The notes under the pieces were generated by a model. The model was not told where the DNA came from, searched no databases, and saw only the letters and a program-made list of their open reading frames with translations. From assembly GCA_963762615.1 (NCBI GenBank), contig CAVXLG010000011.1, positions 1-64,000 of the forward strand: a DNA stretch of 64,000 nt. The letters run 5' to 3'. The translations under genes and the position numbers were made by a program. Source of the stretch: PALSA-505 sp963762615 (GTDB lineage: Bacteria; Actinomycetota; Actinomycetes; Streptosporangiales; Streptosporangiaceae). Positions 8,929 through 18,036 of this stretch are shown here, piece after piece. Within the stretch, counting starts at the first letter, position 1. Each line of letters begins with the position of its first letter.

Positions 8929-9955
8929 TCAGCCGCCCCAGGTCCAGGTGTCACCGAGGAAGCCCTGCTTGCCGACGCCGCCGAAAAAGACGATGTCGCT
9001 GGCGGCCGCGTCGTAGGCCATCGACGCGAAGGCCCGGGCAGGCGGGCTGGTCGCGGGCGCCTGCTTGGTCCAGGTCGAGCCATCCCAGGTCCAGGTGTCA
9101 CCAAGATTGCCGTGCTTGCCGACGCCGCCGAACAAGACGACGGTGCCGGTGGCCGCGTCGTAGGCCATCGACGCGGCGTACCGGGCGGGCGGGCTGGTCG
9201 CGGGCGCCTGCTTGGTCCAGGTCGAGCCGTCCCAGGTCCAGGTGTCACCGAGGAAGCCGTGCTTGCCGCTGAAGCCGCCGAACAAGACGATGGTGCCGGT
9301 GGCCGCGTCGTAGGCCATCGACGCCTCGGCCCGGGCGGGCGGGCTGGCCGCGGGCGCCTGCTTGGTCCAGGTCGAGCCATCCCAGGTCCAGGTGTCACCG
9401 ATACGGAACGGTCGCGCCGAAGCCGCCGAACAAGACGACGCTGCCGGTGGCCGCGTCGTAGGCCATCGACGCCTCGACCCGGGCGGGCGGGCTGGTCGCG
9501 GGCGCCTGCTTGGTCCAGGTCGAGCCATCCCAGGTCCAGGTGTCACCGAGCAGCGGCCGTTGCCGCCCTGCCGCCGAACAAGACGACGGTCCCGGTGGCC
9601 GCGTCGTAGGCCATCGACGCGCCGTCCCGGGCGGGCGGGCTGGTCGCGGGCGCCTGTTTCGTCCAGGTCGAGCCATCCCAGGTCCAGGTGCCACCGAGGC
9701 GGCCGTGCCTGCCAGCGCCGCCGAACAAGACGACGTCCCCGGTGGCCGCGTCGTAGGCCATCGACGCGCCGTCCCGGGCGGGCGGGCTGGCCGTGGGCGC
9801 CTGCTTCGTCCAGGTCGGAGCCGGGGCCGAACTCGCCAGCGCAGCAGACGGGGCCGCGGCAGCAACGCCGCAGGCGGCCAGCACGGCGGCAACGGCCGCG
9901 AGCCACCGCCGCCCCCGGGGCAGCACGCCCGCTTTAACATGATCACTCTCATCAT
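8929..9955 (-). pseudogene. Secreted six-bladed Kelch propeller protein 2, multiple frameshifts
   Basis: ATG at 9955 (MMRVIMLKRACCPGG) matches the starts of the sister genes. The signal peptide then continues in another frame (RRWLAAVAAVLAACGVAAAAPS), so there is a shift near 9915. Six blades follow, with TWTWDGSTWTKQAPATSPPAR and SMAYDAATG; shifts near 9560 and 9400 again fall in the loops between FGG and GDTWTW. The end is DTWTWGG. The blades are nearly identical in DNA, so unequal recombination or replication slippage is a plausible source of the indels. Not translatable as one protein as written. Confidence 0.75.
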
Positions 9956-10107
9956 GGCCTGCCCTCTCCAGACGACCGTCCCGTACATCGTTAGACGCCC
10001 GGGCGGCCTGGCCGGTTGACAAATCACCAAGCTCAAGCCGCGCCAGCAGCCGCCGACGATCCGGGCAACTCCAGGCCGGGTAGGGCTGGGCCTTACTCCC
10101 CGCGGGC

Positions 10108-10180
10108 TGTCCTTGAACTGATAAGGAAGCGGTCACCCTCTCACAGCCGTCTCACGGACTGGAGGGACGGTACCGGACCC
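10108..10180. repeat. tRNA-Ile anticodon-arm relic joined to a 45-bp dispersed repeat
   Basis: Contains CTGATAAGGAAGCGGTCA, as in the tRNA-Ile sites, followed by CTCTCACAGCCGTCTCACGG. The second part (10137-10180) recurs at about 33676-33720 and 36553-36600. Lies just upstream of Kelch gene 2. Confidence 0.55.
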
Positions 10181-10340
10181 AGACGGACGACCCGGACAGT
10201 TGATGACCGCTGACCTGCGATTTCTGGATTGGGGGGCACTGGCTGGACAGGTTGCACTGGTCTACGGAACAGAAGGCCGCTGACAGCAGCGGTGGCGGCA
10301 ACGACACCGCGGTCCGGTGTGGTGAGGTCGGGGCCCGGAA

Positions 10341-10402
10341 CCTTGGACTGTCCCGAAGTGGCACGCATAAGGCAACTGGTTCAAGTCCAGTACGACCCGC
10401 CT
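10341..10402 (+). repeat. tRNA-Ile-derived att-like relic 2
   Basis: Close relative of 7281-7342 (CCTTGGACTGTCCCG, CTGGTTCAAGTCCAG, CGACCCGCCTAAGGCCGGCC). Lies directly 3' of Kelch gene 3. Together with the upstream relic at 11751-11772 it brackets that gene. Confidence 0.55.
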
Positions 10403-10424
10403 AAGGCCGGCCGTTGGCCTGCAG

Positions 10425-11440
10425 TCACCCCCAGGTCCAGGTGCCACGATCCACGACCCCATTAATGACGACGTCGGGGTTGACGCCACCGAACAGGACC
10501 ACGCTGCCGGTGGCCGCGTCGTAGGCCATCACCGCTCCCCACCGGGCAGGCGGGCTGGCCGCCGGGGCCTGCTTGGCCCAGGTCGTGCCGTCCCAGGTAA
10601 AAGTGCCATTGAACACCCCGGAGCCCCTGTAGTTGATGCCGCCGTACAGGACCACGGTGCTGGTGGCCGCGTCGTAGGCCATCGCCGAGCCGTTCCGTGG
10701 AGACGGGCTGGCAGCCGGGTGCTGCTGGGTCCAGGTGGTGCCGTCCCAGGTCCAGGTGCCACCTGGCACGCCGTGGTGGTTGGTGTCGCTGAACAGGACC
10801 ACGGTGCTGGTGGCCGCGTCATAGGCCATCGGGCCGCCCGGGGCGGGCTGGTGGCCGGGTGCTGCTGGGTCCAGGTGGTGCCGTCCCAGGTCCAGGTGTC
10901 GTTGCTGCCGCCGAACAGGACCACGGTGCCGGTGGCCGCGTCGTAGGCCATCGATGAGTAGGCCTGGGCAGGCGGGCTGGTGGCCGGGTGCTGCTGGGTC
11001 CAGGTGGTGCCGTCCCAGGTCCAGGTGTCATTGACCGGGCCGGCGTTGTTACCGCCGCCGAACAGGACCACGGTGCCGGTGGCCGCGTCGTAGGCCATCG
11101 GCGCGCCCTCCCGGGCCGACGGGCTGGCAGCCGGGTGCTGCCGGGTCCAGGTGGTGCCGTCCCAGGTCCAGGTGCCACCGTACGAGTGGTCGCCGGTGTT
11201 CTCGCCGCCGAACAGCACCGCCGTACCGGTGGCCGCGTCGTAGGCCATCGCCGAGACGAACAGGCCAGGCGGCTTGGTGGCCGGGGCCTGCTTGGTCCAG
11301 TCCGGAACCGAGGACGAACCGGCCAGCGCAGCAGACGGAACCGCCCCGGCCACCCCGCAGGCAGCCAGCACGGCCACCACGACCGCAGCCCGCCGCCCGC
11401 CAGTATCGCGCACCCGTCCTGACCCGATCACTCTCATCAT
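10425..11440 (-). pseudogene. Secreted six-bladed Kelch propeller protein 3, one frameshift
   Basis: Starts MMRVIGSGRVRDTGGRR, then a signal peptide (VLAACGVAGAVPSAALAG). Six blades carry the same TWTWDGTTWTQQHPA and MAYDAATG motifs as genes 1 and 2. Blades 1-3 are in one frame. A missing base near 10840 (ATSPP, then AARWP instead of ARGGP) puts blades 4-6 in the next frame, ending DRGTWTWG. Best preserved of the three. All three genes run the same way, which fits tandem duplication of a cell-surface or secreted binding protein. Confidence 0.75.
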
Positions 11441-11477
11441 GGCCTGCCCCCTTCAGGTGACCTTCCCGTTCATCAGT

Positions 11478-11771
11478 AGACGCCCGGCCCACCCGGCAGG
11501 TTGGCAAATCACCAAGCAGCCGCGCCCCGTCGTTACCACTCATCGCCGGGCGCTGCCCCGGCGCGAGTCCGGCCTCACGTCTGCGCCAGACGCGATTCCG
11601 GACAGCCCGTCCATGCGTGCGGATCGGCAGGGTCGTGCTCGCCACGTGCCCGAACAGGCGGCCTGTCACGAACTCTCACGGTCACTCGCGGACAGCCCGG
11701 CACGCGTTCAGAACTGGATTTATACAGGTGAAGCCGACCAGCGAGCATCCCTGATAAGGAAGCGGTCAGTG
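11478..11771. repeat. About 300-bp duplicated upstream block, copy 2
   Basis: Second copy of the block at 8447-8740, ending with a well-kept tRNA-Ile anticodon-arm sequence (CCCTGATAAGGAAGCGGTCA at 11750-11769). Sits between Kelch gene 3 and the kinase gene. Confidence 0.7.
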
Positions 11772-11891
11772 GGAGCCAACTCGGGAGCCACCCGGGTGAA
11801 CGACTTCTCACGCCCGGCGAACGAGTGCGGACAAGCGACCGGCAAGCTTCCCAGGTCGCGGACTGATCTGGACGCAGCTGAACGCGATGCA

Positions 11892-11940
11892 GGTAACTAC
11901 GGATCAGAAGGCTGGGGTTCGGATCCCTCCGAGCGCGCCA
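11892..11940 (+). repeat. tRNA-Arg(ACG) 3'-half relic
   Basis: Reads CTACGGATCAGAAGG (anticodon loop with ACG), a T-arm GGGTTCGGATCCC and the acceptor end CGAGCGCGCCA, as in the 3' half of actinobacterial tRNA-Arg(ACG). No 5' half precedes it, so it is an attachment-site remnant and not a tRNA gene. It lies inside the 3' end of the kinase frame on the other strand. Identity rests on remembered tRNA consensus. Confidence 0.65.
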
Positions 11941-12520
11941 GGTCACAGGCCTCTCCCCTCACAGGAGGGCCTGGCATGCCGGCTCGGCTGGTGGCCGAGC
12001 TGCCCGGCGTGCGGGAGAGTATCGCGTCCACCGCCTGGTCGAGGGGCTGGGTGGCGTCGATGGGTATCGCCCCGGATGCGCGCAGCCGGTCCTGGTATTC
12101 GGGCAGGAGGCGGCGTATGTACTCGCGAGAGTCCCCGGCGCGGCCCCACTCGTTGTCCTGGCGCGCATCCAGCCGTGCCAGCATGGTGGGCTCGTCGATC
12201 TCCAGCAGGAACACCTGGGTGAAGCGATCGGCCAGCTCCAGCTGATTGTCCGCGCCGCCGCACAGATACAGCGTGGCGGGTGCTGCGGCGCGGATCAGGT
12301 CGTCGAGGCGAGCCGGATTCCATTCCCAGCTATGCCGGGAGAGCCAGGCAAAGTCCGGCTGTGCCGGCTCTTCTGCTACGACGGCACCGGCAGAGTCAAC
12401 GAACCGCGCCAGGAACGGGTCTTCGTCGTCATCGATGCAGGCCAGGCCCCGCCGGGCAAGCACCTCGGCGACCGCGGACTTCCCGGCCCCGGCACAGCCG
12501 GTGATCAGTACTGCGCTCAT
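11897..12520 (-). CDS. P-loop kinase of the adenylate-kinase-like AAA_33 type, copy 1
   Basis: Walker A GCAGAGKSA at residues 8-16, an acidic second strand (ACIDDDEDP) and a lid-like region with DARQDNEWGRAGDSREYIRRLLPEYQ. Small nucleotide-dependent kinases of unknown substrate look like this. About 60 percent identical to the protein at 34006-34551. That copy ends GDSATSQAS, whereas this one runs 26 residues further through the tRNA-Arg relic, so its C-terminus was probably created by the recombination that left the relic. Upstream sequences of both copies are also similar. Confidence 0.75.
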   Translation of the reverse strand: MSAVLITGCAGAGKSAVAEVLARRGLACIDDDEDPFLARFVDSAGAVVAEEPAQPDFAWLSRHSWEWNPARLDDLIRAAAPATLYLCGGADNQLELADRFTQVFLLEIDEPTMLARLDARQDNEWGRAGDSREYIRRLLPEYQDRLRASGAIPIDATQPLDQAVDAILSRTPGSSATSRAGMPGPPVRGEACDLARSEGSEPQPSDP

Positions 12521-12841
12521 CGGTGCCCATCATCGGCCAGCCCCGGAGGCGGCGCAACGAGTTTCTGACCCACGCGGGCGCAGGCGGACCGCACGTTCAC
12601 GGGCTTCGGCCCGGTTCACGCTTCCGCTTGTGTCAAGAAGGCCGTTGACACCGGAGCTTCCTGCACGTCGCGGGATGCGGCAACAAGCGAGCCGCCCCTA
12701 GAGATGGCCCTACGGCAGCCCTACAGCACTCGGGACAAGGCGGGTAAATGCAGGACAGTGCAGGGTAGTCGGCCGGGCCACTTGACGGTCTAACACCAGG
12801 TCACAAGCCCAAACCCCGCTATCAGAGCCGCGGAACCGACA
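12521..12841. other. Gene-less stretch with a repeat shared with 37325-37440
   Basis: Bases about 12709-12815 (GCACTCGGGACAAGGCGGGTAA onwards, with ACACCAGGTCACAAG) recur in diverged form at about 37325-37440. No gene seen. It leads directly into the tRNA-Ile att site. Confidence 0.5.
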
Positions 12842-12887
12842 CCCTGATAAGGAAGAGGTCCCTGGTTCAAGTCCAGGCAGGCCCACC
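12842..12887 (+). repeat. AICE attachment site: tRNA-Ile(GAU) 3' half
   Basis: CTGATAAGGAAGAGGTC, then CCTGGTTCAAGTCCAGG and CAGGCCCACC match the anticodon loop (GAT), variable loop, T-arm and acceptor end of actinobacterial tRNA-Ile(GAU). The integrase gene (minus strand) ends about 75 bases beyond, the normal arrangement for an AICE att site. Flanked on both sides by CCAGGTCACAAGCC. Confidence 0.8.
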
Positions 12888-12960
12888 CAGGTCACAAGCC
12901 ATGTCCTACCTCACAACCCCATCGCTTTGGGCCGGGTGACAGCAGAAGTGACAGCAACGG

Positions 12961-14096
12961 TCACTCTGAATCGGTTCCGAACAGGGCGTTGAGCTTGCCG
13001 ATCGCCTCGCGGCGGCTGACGTTATCCGCCGCCGTGTAAATCTCCATCGTGACCGCTATACGGGAGTGGCCGAGAATCTCCATCGTGTCTCGGGGCGCGA
13101 CCCCCAGATCCTTGAGCAATGTGGCGGTCGTGTGGCGCAGATCGTGCAGCCGGATCGGTCGGAGCCCGGCCGCAGTGGTGATGCGATGGAAGGACCGGGC
13201 CAGATTCCGAGGCTCGATCGGGCGGCCGGTGCGAGTGGTGAAGACCAGGTCACGAGCGGTCCACTCGTGCGAGTTCGCGCCGATCATGCGGAGGCTGGCC
13301 TGCCGGGTGAGTGCGTCGCGGGCGATGCCGAGCAAAGGCAGGTCGCGGCGGCCAGCATTTGTCTTGACCGGGCCGAGCTGGAGCCGTCCGCTGACCCGGA
13401 ACAGCTGCTGGCGGATGCGGATGACGCCCTGCTCCAGGTCCACGTCCTGCCCAGTCCCAGCACTTCTCCCCGGCGCAAACCGTAGACGAGCAGCAGGACC
13501 AGCGCGGGATACAGCGCGTCCCTGCGCGCCGCGCGGAGGAATGCGCGTGCCTCGGCACCCGACCATGGCTGGAGGCGGGCGGGACTCTCGGATGGCAGCG
13601 TGGCCAGCCGGGCCACGTTGCGGGAAACCAGCTCCTCGCGCATGGCCCGGGTCAGCGCGGCGGCCAGGACCCGGCGCATGACGTGCACCTTCGCGATCGA
13701 GTCCCCGGCCGCGATGCGGCCGTTCAGCCAGGACTGCACGGTAGCCACCGACAACCGGTCCAGCCGGTGCCGTCCCAGGCCGGGCCGCAGGTATAGCCGG
13801 ATGAACACCTCATACTTGGCATAGGTGGTCGGCCGGATCGCCGTGCGCGCGACGTTTTCCAGCCAGTAGTCCAGGTACTCCCCCACCGTCCAGGCGTGAT
13901 CGGGCAGCGGGATGCCGCGGGCCGACCGGTCCTGCAACTGGACGAGCCGGGCATGCACCTCATCGCGGGTCCGGCCGTAGACGTAGGCGCGGCGGAACGT
14001 CCCGGCCGTGGTCAGCACGTAGGCGGCGCCAGTCCACCGGCCGTCTTGCCGCTGCCAGATGCTGCCCTCCCGGTTGGCGCGGCGGCGGGCGGGCAT
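12961..14096 (-). pseudogene. int: Tyrosine-recombinase integrase of AICE 2, frameshifted
   Basis: ATG at 14096 overlaps the xis stop (TGATG). The N-terminal part has an AP2-like arm-binding region (GSIWQRQDGRWTGAAYV) and a SAM-like core-binding domain (VGEYLDYWLENV). The catalytic domain has the first Arg in GLRRGEVLGL, then a shift near 13450. The remaining frame supplies HDLRHTTATLLKDLGV, LGHSRIAVTMEIYTAAD with the nucleophile Tyr, and a stop at 12961. All catalytic motifs are present but split over two frames. It would integrate into the adjacent tRNA-Ile site. Confidence 0.85.
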
Positions 14097-14299
14097 CAGG
14101 CCACCTCATCCAGCAGCCGGTGCACCAGCTCGGCGACCGCGCTAGCCGGTATCCGGCGGCACCGGCCGACCAGGAACGAGGCCAGTTCCCGCGACCGGAT
14201 CAGCTCGTACACCTTCCACCGGCTGACCTTGAGCCGTTCGGCGACTTCCGCGACGGTCAGGTAGTCCTCGGCGGAGGTCCGCGCCGACCCGGCTGTCAT
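14096..14299 (-). CDS. xis: Excisionase, MerR/Xis-type winged HTH
   Basis: 67 residues with LTVAEVAERLKVSRWKVYELIRSRELASFLVGRCRRI, the standard HTH_17 excisionase pattern. It bends DNA at the att sites to drive excision by Int. Start overlaps the rep stop by four bases and its stop overlaps the int start, so rep, xis and int are translationally coupled, as in pSAM2. Confidence 0.85.
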   Translation of the reverse strand: MTAGSARTSAEDYLTVAEVAERLKVSRWKVYELIRSRELASFLVGRCRRIPASAVAELVHRLLDEVA

Positions 14300-15552
14300 G
14301 CCACCCGTCCAGTTGCCGAAAGATTGCCCTCGTGGTCACGGGCTCTCCGCCGGGCCTCATCGAGTGCTTGTTTCCAGCGATGCCGGTCGGCAACCACATG
14401 CAGCAGCCGCTTGTCCGGTGGCAGATAGTCGTGGTCAGACGGGGTGACAACGTACCAGGTGTACCGGGCCGGATCCGGCGGCTCCATGCCGAGCATCCCG
14501 ATCAGCCAGGCCTTCCGGTCACCGCGATGGTCGGCAAGAGTCTTGCCCGACCACTTGCGCGAGGTCAGCACCCGCCGACCGGCGTAACCCAGATGCTCGG
14601 GCCGGTGCGCCTTGCCCTTGCAGAAGCCCGGGCGCAGGCCTGCCTTGGCGTTCTTCGGCTGGATACCGTACCGCAGCCAGTTCGCGCACGCCGACGAGCA
14701 CGGCTCGAACCTGAGCGCTTCGGCGAGCCGGTCCATGTGCGCACGCTGCGCGTCGGTGTCGGCCTGGTGGCAGTCGGCGACCTGCTTGGTGAGGTACTTC
14801 GTCAGGTAGCCGATGCACCGAGCGGCGTCTTTGGACCCGGCCAGCACGCCTTCGGCGTGGAACTCCGAGCCGAACCGAGTCACATGCAACGGCTCGTCCT
14901 GGGGGCCGATCGCGTCGAGGGCCTGGTCCCAGGTTGGCAGGACTTCCCCGGTGGCCGGATCCAGGTAGTTAGCCGTGGCTTCGTCCCAGACCGGCAGGTT
15001 GTCATCCTCGTACCGGATGCCATCCGTCGAGGGCCACCACACCTGGTGGTAGGTGGCCGCGATCACCTGCCGGATGACAGCCCGGGGCACCGCGCCACGG
15101 ACCGCCATATGCAGGTGCGGGGCCAGCCGCCGCTGCGGCTCGACCGCGCCGAAATACTGTGCGTCATAGCCCAGGGTGCGCCGAAGGTTCTGGATGAACC
15201 GATCCACCAACGCGGAGAAGTGCAGCGCGTCCCGGGCTGCCCGCCGGTAGTCGTAGGTGCTGGGATCGACGGGTGTCCCGTCATCTTTGACCTTGCCGTA
15301 GCTGTCGCAGGTGAGGGTGAGGAACATCGACGGCCGGTAGGACTTGCCGTCCAGCGCGGTGAACACCTTGCCGACTGTCTGCGGGGAGACCTTGCGGCGA
15401 GGCAGTGGGGCCGCGTCCTGACGGCGCCGGGTAGACCGGACGCGGCGCTCGCTCGCCTTCCCGCTGCCTCTGCTGGTGGCCACCGTGCCGCGGATCCCGG
15501 CCTGGGTGATCTCGACATCAAGCTCGCTGATGAGCTCGTCCAGCTCGGTCAC
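14296..15552 (-). CDS. repSA: RepSA-like rolling-circle replication initiator, N-terminus lost
   Basis: 418 residues as written. Rolling-circle motifs are visible: FLTLTC (motif 1), APHLHMAVRG (metal-binding HxH, motif 2) and YLTKYLTK (motif 3 with the nicking Tyr). Intact relatives are, from memory, about 100-150 residues longer with a Cys-rich N-terminus. Here the frame stays open upstream of the GTG at 15552 (EYWLTLRAEAQVRRDRAEAQ), up to about 15640, where it meets the broken end of traB. A deletion therefore joined traB and rep and removed the zinc-finger part. Nicking activity is doubtful. Confidence 0.8.
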   Translation of the reverse strand: MTELDELISELDVEITQAGIRGTVATSRGSGKASERRVRSTRRRQDAAPLPRRKVSPQTVGKVFTALDGKSYRPSMFLTLTCDSYGKVKDDGTPVDPSTYDYRRAARDALHFSALVDRFIQNLRRTLGYDAQYFGAVEPQRRLAPHLHMAVRGAVPRAVIRQVIAATYHQVWWPSTDGIRYEDDNLPVWDEATANYLDPATGEVLPTWDQALDAIGPQDEPLHVTRFGSEFHAEGVLAGSKDAARCIGYLTKYLTKQVADCHQADTDAQRAHMDRLAEALRFEPCSSACANWLRYGIQPKNAKAGLRPGFCKGKAHRPEHLGYAGRRVLTSRKWSGKTLADHRGDRKAWLIGMLGMEPPDPARYTWYVVTPSDHDYLPPDKRLLHVVADRHRWKQALDEARRRARDHEGNLSATGRVA

Positions 15553-15608
15553 ATCTTCGCCCTGGGCTTCGGCGCGGTCGCGGCGGACCTGGGCCTCGGC
15601 GCGCAGGG

Positions 15609-16950
15609 TCAGCCAGTACTCCTGGGTCTCATCCGGCCGGGGCGGGCGGCGGGGTCGGTGGAGATGAGGTCGGCGGTGGCGCCGCGGTCGCGGGCGCCGT
15701 CGCCGAGTACCATGTCCACCTGTTCGGGCTCGTCAAGCCGCATGGCGATCCGGTCCGGGAACAGGTTGCGGATGGACATCACTTCCTTGCGTGGGTCCTG
15801 CAGCGCGGCGACCACGCAGTAGCCGACCGCGCGTCCTTGGGTGGTGAGAGTGGCGAGCGCTGCCTTGACGCGCTCGCGGAGTTGCCGGTCGGGCTGGTAG
15901 GCAGTCAGGAACGCGACCTCGTCCACCAGGATCACCACGAACGGGAACTCGGCCGTAGGCGTGTGGTCGCGCTGCTTCCCGGCCAGCTTCGCCGCCCGGC
16001 CTTGCATGTCCGTGACCGCTCTCTCCAGCATGGCGACGATCGCGGCGGGGTCGGCGGCGTACTTCCCGTAACGGTCGAAGATGGCCCGGCCGTAAGCCAG
16101 TTCCATCACCTTCGGGTCGGCGGCGAGTATCTTGACCAGCCCGGCCTGGAGCAGGCCGAGCATGGCCCGGATCAGCGACCAGATCACCGAGCCTTTCCCG
16201 GCGCCGGTGGCCCCGGCGATCAGCAGATGCGTGCCGTGCAACCGGACCAGCCACGGCGACCCGTCCTCACGGCGGCCGATGGCCAAAGCTTTCAAGTTCG
16301 GGTGCTCCGGGACGGCCAGGGCGGAGATGATCGCGGCCAGCGCGTCGCGGCGGACGAACTCCAGGATCAGGAAGCCGGGCCGGGCCGAGCGGACCCGGCA
16401 CAGGATTGCGCCGAACCCATTGGCCAGGTTCTCGGCCCGGGCGGCGAAGTCGGCGGGGGCCTGGCCGGAGGCGAGCCGGACGGGCACCCGGTCGGTGTAC
16501 CGGGTGGAGCGGACCTTGCCGAGCACCGGGACCAGGACCCGGCCGCGGAACACCGGCACCAGGCGGGCGATGGTCAGCACAGCCAGCCAGTGCCGCTGGT
16601 AGTGCCAGCGCCGCCACCGGCCGCGGGTCGGGGAGCCGATGAACCGGGAAAACGACGCAGGCCAGCGCAACCGCCAGCCGGTGAGCAGCACGGTCACGGT
16701 GCTAACGAGTATGACCGGGCCGGGCCATCCGGCCAGCTGCCAGGCGAGGATCAGGACGGCGGCCACCAGGTCGGGCACCGGGTGCCGGGCCAGGAACTTC
16801 AGTATGGCGACGATCACCCGGAGAAGCAGGGCGATCGTGATCACCCAGCCGGGCGTGTGGTAGATGGGCGAGCGCCAGACCGGCGGGGCGAACGGGTCCG
16901 GGTTGTTCGACCTGGGCCAGCTGCCGCCCGGAGTACGAAGTCGTCTTCAC
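15609..16950 (-). pseudogene. traB: TraB/FtsK-like conjugal DNA translocase of AICE 2, damaged at both ends
   Basis: GTG at 16950 (MKTTSYSGRQLAQVE) matches the start of copy 1. One extra base near 16906 throws the next residues out of frame; a new ATG at 16844 restores 411 residues with Walker A (GATGAGKGS) and Walker B (FVVILVDEVAF). The C-terminus ends abruptly after DLISTDP, in place of the residues that follow in copy 1, because of the deletion into rep near 15640-15665. The DNA-recognition winged helix normally at the C-terminus is missing, so clt-specific transfer is unlikely. Confidence 0.85.
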
Positions 16951-17189
16951 GGCCTCATCTCCTCCTGGTCGCGCTGACGGGCCAGCTGGCCGACGTACTG
17001 CCAGGCGTCGGCGGCCACCCGGTGCGCCTCAGGCGTGTCCAGGGTGGCGGCGATCCGAGAGAGCAGGAGAGCCTTGCGCTCGTGGTAGGTGATCTGGTCG
17101 GCGAGTGGTGACTCGCGGGTGAGGCCGCGGGCCTGGTCGAGCAGGGCGCTGATCTCGGCCGGGGTGACCCGGGCGGGCTGATCAGTCAT
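16947..17189 (-). CDS. Small AICE protein, 80 aa, upstream of traB (copy 2)
   Basis: Counterpart of 1405-1647, with the same length and the same start (MTDQPARVTPAEISALL). ATG at 17189; its stop overlaps the traB start by four bases. The conserved core EAHRVAADAWQYVGQLARQRDQ is probably helical. No known domain. Confidence 0.7.
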   Translation of the reverse strand: MTDQPARVTPAEISALLDQARGLTRESPLADQITYHERKALLLSRIAATLDTPEAHRVAADAWQYVGQLARQRDQEEMRP

Positions 17190-17290
17190 GCTAGACGGGT
17201 TCCTTCCTGAGTGGTGCTTGGGCAGGGACAAACGGAAAGGGCCCCGGCCGGTGCGGCGAACACCGGCCGGGGCCACTCGGATCGGGCACA

Positions 17291-17560
17291 TCACGCGGGC
17301 ACCACCTGCCGAGGCAGGGCGGGCAGGCCGCGCCAGCGGCGCTCCACCTCGACCGCGTACCGGGCCGTCATGGAGGCGAGGTCGCGGGCGAACCGGACGT
17401 GCCCGGCGTTGAGGTGCTCGGGCAGAGTGAGCGTGACCAGCAGGCCGGGACGGGCGGCCCAGATGGTCAGCAGCGGGGTCCGGTCTCGGTAGGACTCGAA
17501 TGCCACGCCGGACCGGCCGTTGACCGGCAGGGTCACCGTGGTCACGCGACGGGCGGGCAT
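17291..17560 (-). CDS. Small AICE protein, 89 aa, coupled to pra (copy 2)
   Basis: Counterpart of 1740-2018 (MPARRVTTVTLPVNGRSGVAF). Its ATG at 17560 shares a base with the pra stop. Function unknown; conserved order in both modules. Confidence 0.7.
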   Translation of the reverse strand: MPARRVTTVTLPVNGRSGVAFESYRDRTPLLTIWAARPGLLVTLTLPEHLNAGHVRFARDLASMTARYAVEVERRWRGLPALPRQVVPA

Positions 17561-17979
17561 CAGGCAGCATCCTTGCTGGCCACCGGGCGGGCGGCCTTGA
17601 TCCCGGTGGCACGTAGCGAGAACGCCATCCGCGCCGCGCACCGGCCCTGGCCCTGGCAGCGGCCGGAGTTGACGTAGGGCGTGACCTGGAGGTTGTCGAA
17701 CTCGACCAGCTCGAACGGCTGCCCGGTGGGCGGGACGGGCTGGCGGTCGGCCAGGATCTTGACCACCGTCTCGCGGGACCGGCCCTCCAGCTCGGGATCC
17801 ATGTCGGCCACCCGGCACTGGAAGACCCGCCTGCCTGTGATCTTGTCGATCGCCGGGCTGCGAGTCTTGGTCTTCTCGTCGTAGTCCTGGGCCTCGGCGA
17901 TCGAGTCCGGCATCAGGTGGCAGCCGTGGGGGAACACCTGGGCCATGGTCAGCGGAAGCCGTACGCCGTTTTTGATCAT
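17560..17979 (-). CDS. pra: Pra-like activator of AICE 2
   Basis: 139 residues with the family stretches FPHGCHLMPD, AIDKITGRRVFQCRVADMD and FELVEFDNLQVTPYV. ATG at 17979 follows AGGAGGAACC. It is the first gene of the operon and lies directly downstream of a palindrome-rich promoter region (17990-18036), next to the GntR gene. In pSAM2, KorSA represses pra, and the layout fits that circuit. Confidence 0.8.
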   Translation of the reverse strand: MIKNGVRLPLTMAQVFPHGCHLMPDSIAEAQDYDEKTKTRSPAIDKITGRRVFQCRVADMDPELEGRSRETVVKILADRQPVPPTGQPFELVEFDNLQVTPYVNSGRCQGQGRCAARMAFSLRATGIKAARPVASKDAA

Positions 17980-17989
17980 GGTTCCTCCT

Positions 17990-18036
17990 GCCAGCTAGGC
18001 TGGCAAATTGGTCTCTAGACGTCTAGTCGCCTAGAG
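17990..18036. promoter_or_regulatory. Palindromic operator region upstream of pra
   Basis: Contains GCCAGC-TAG-GCTGGC (17990-18004), the perfect 12-base palindrome CTAGACGTCTAG (18015-18026) and an outer CTCTAG/CTAGAG pair (18013-18036). Two direct copies of TAGAGGAGT follow. GntR/HutC-type repressors bind such short palindromes, so these are the likely binding sites of the neighbouring regulator. Confidence 0.55.

Noticed and set aside
7372..11440. Regularly spaced repeats considered as a CRISPR array
   Set aside because: The repeats are about 150-bp protein-coding blades and not 25-40-bp repeats with unique spacers; no cas genes are present.
12842..12887. Functional tRNA-Ile gene
   Set aside because: The acceptor 5' strand and D-arm are missing; only the 3' half is present.
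14332..15822. A 496-codon plus-strand frame opposite rep and the end of traB
   Set aside because: It is the antisense of conserved rep and traB coding sequence.
15837..17111. A 424-codon plus-strand frame opposite traB
   Set aside because: Antisense shadow of traB and the 80-aa gene; Gly/Pro/Arg/Asp-rich without motifs.
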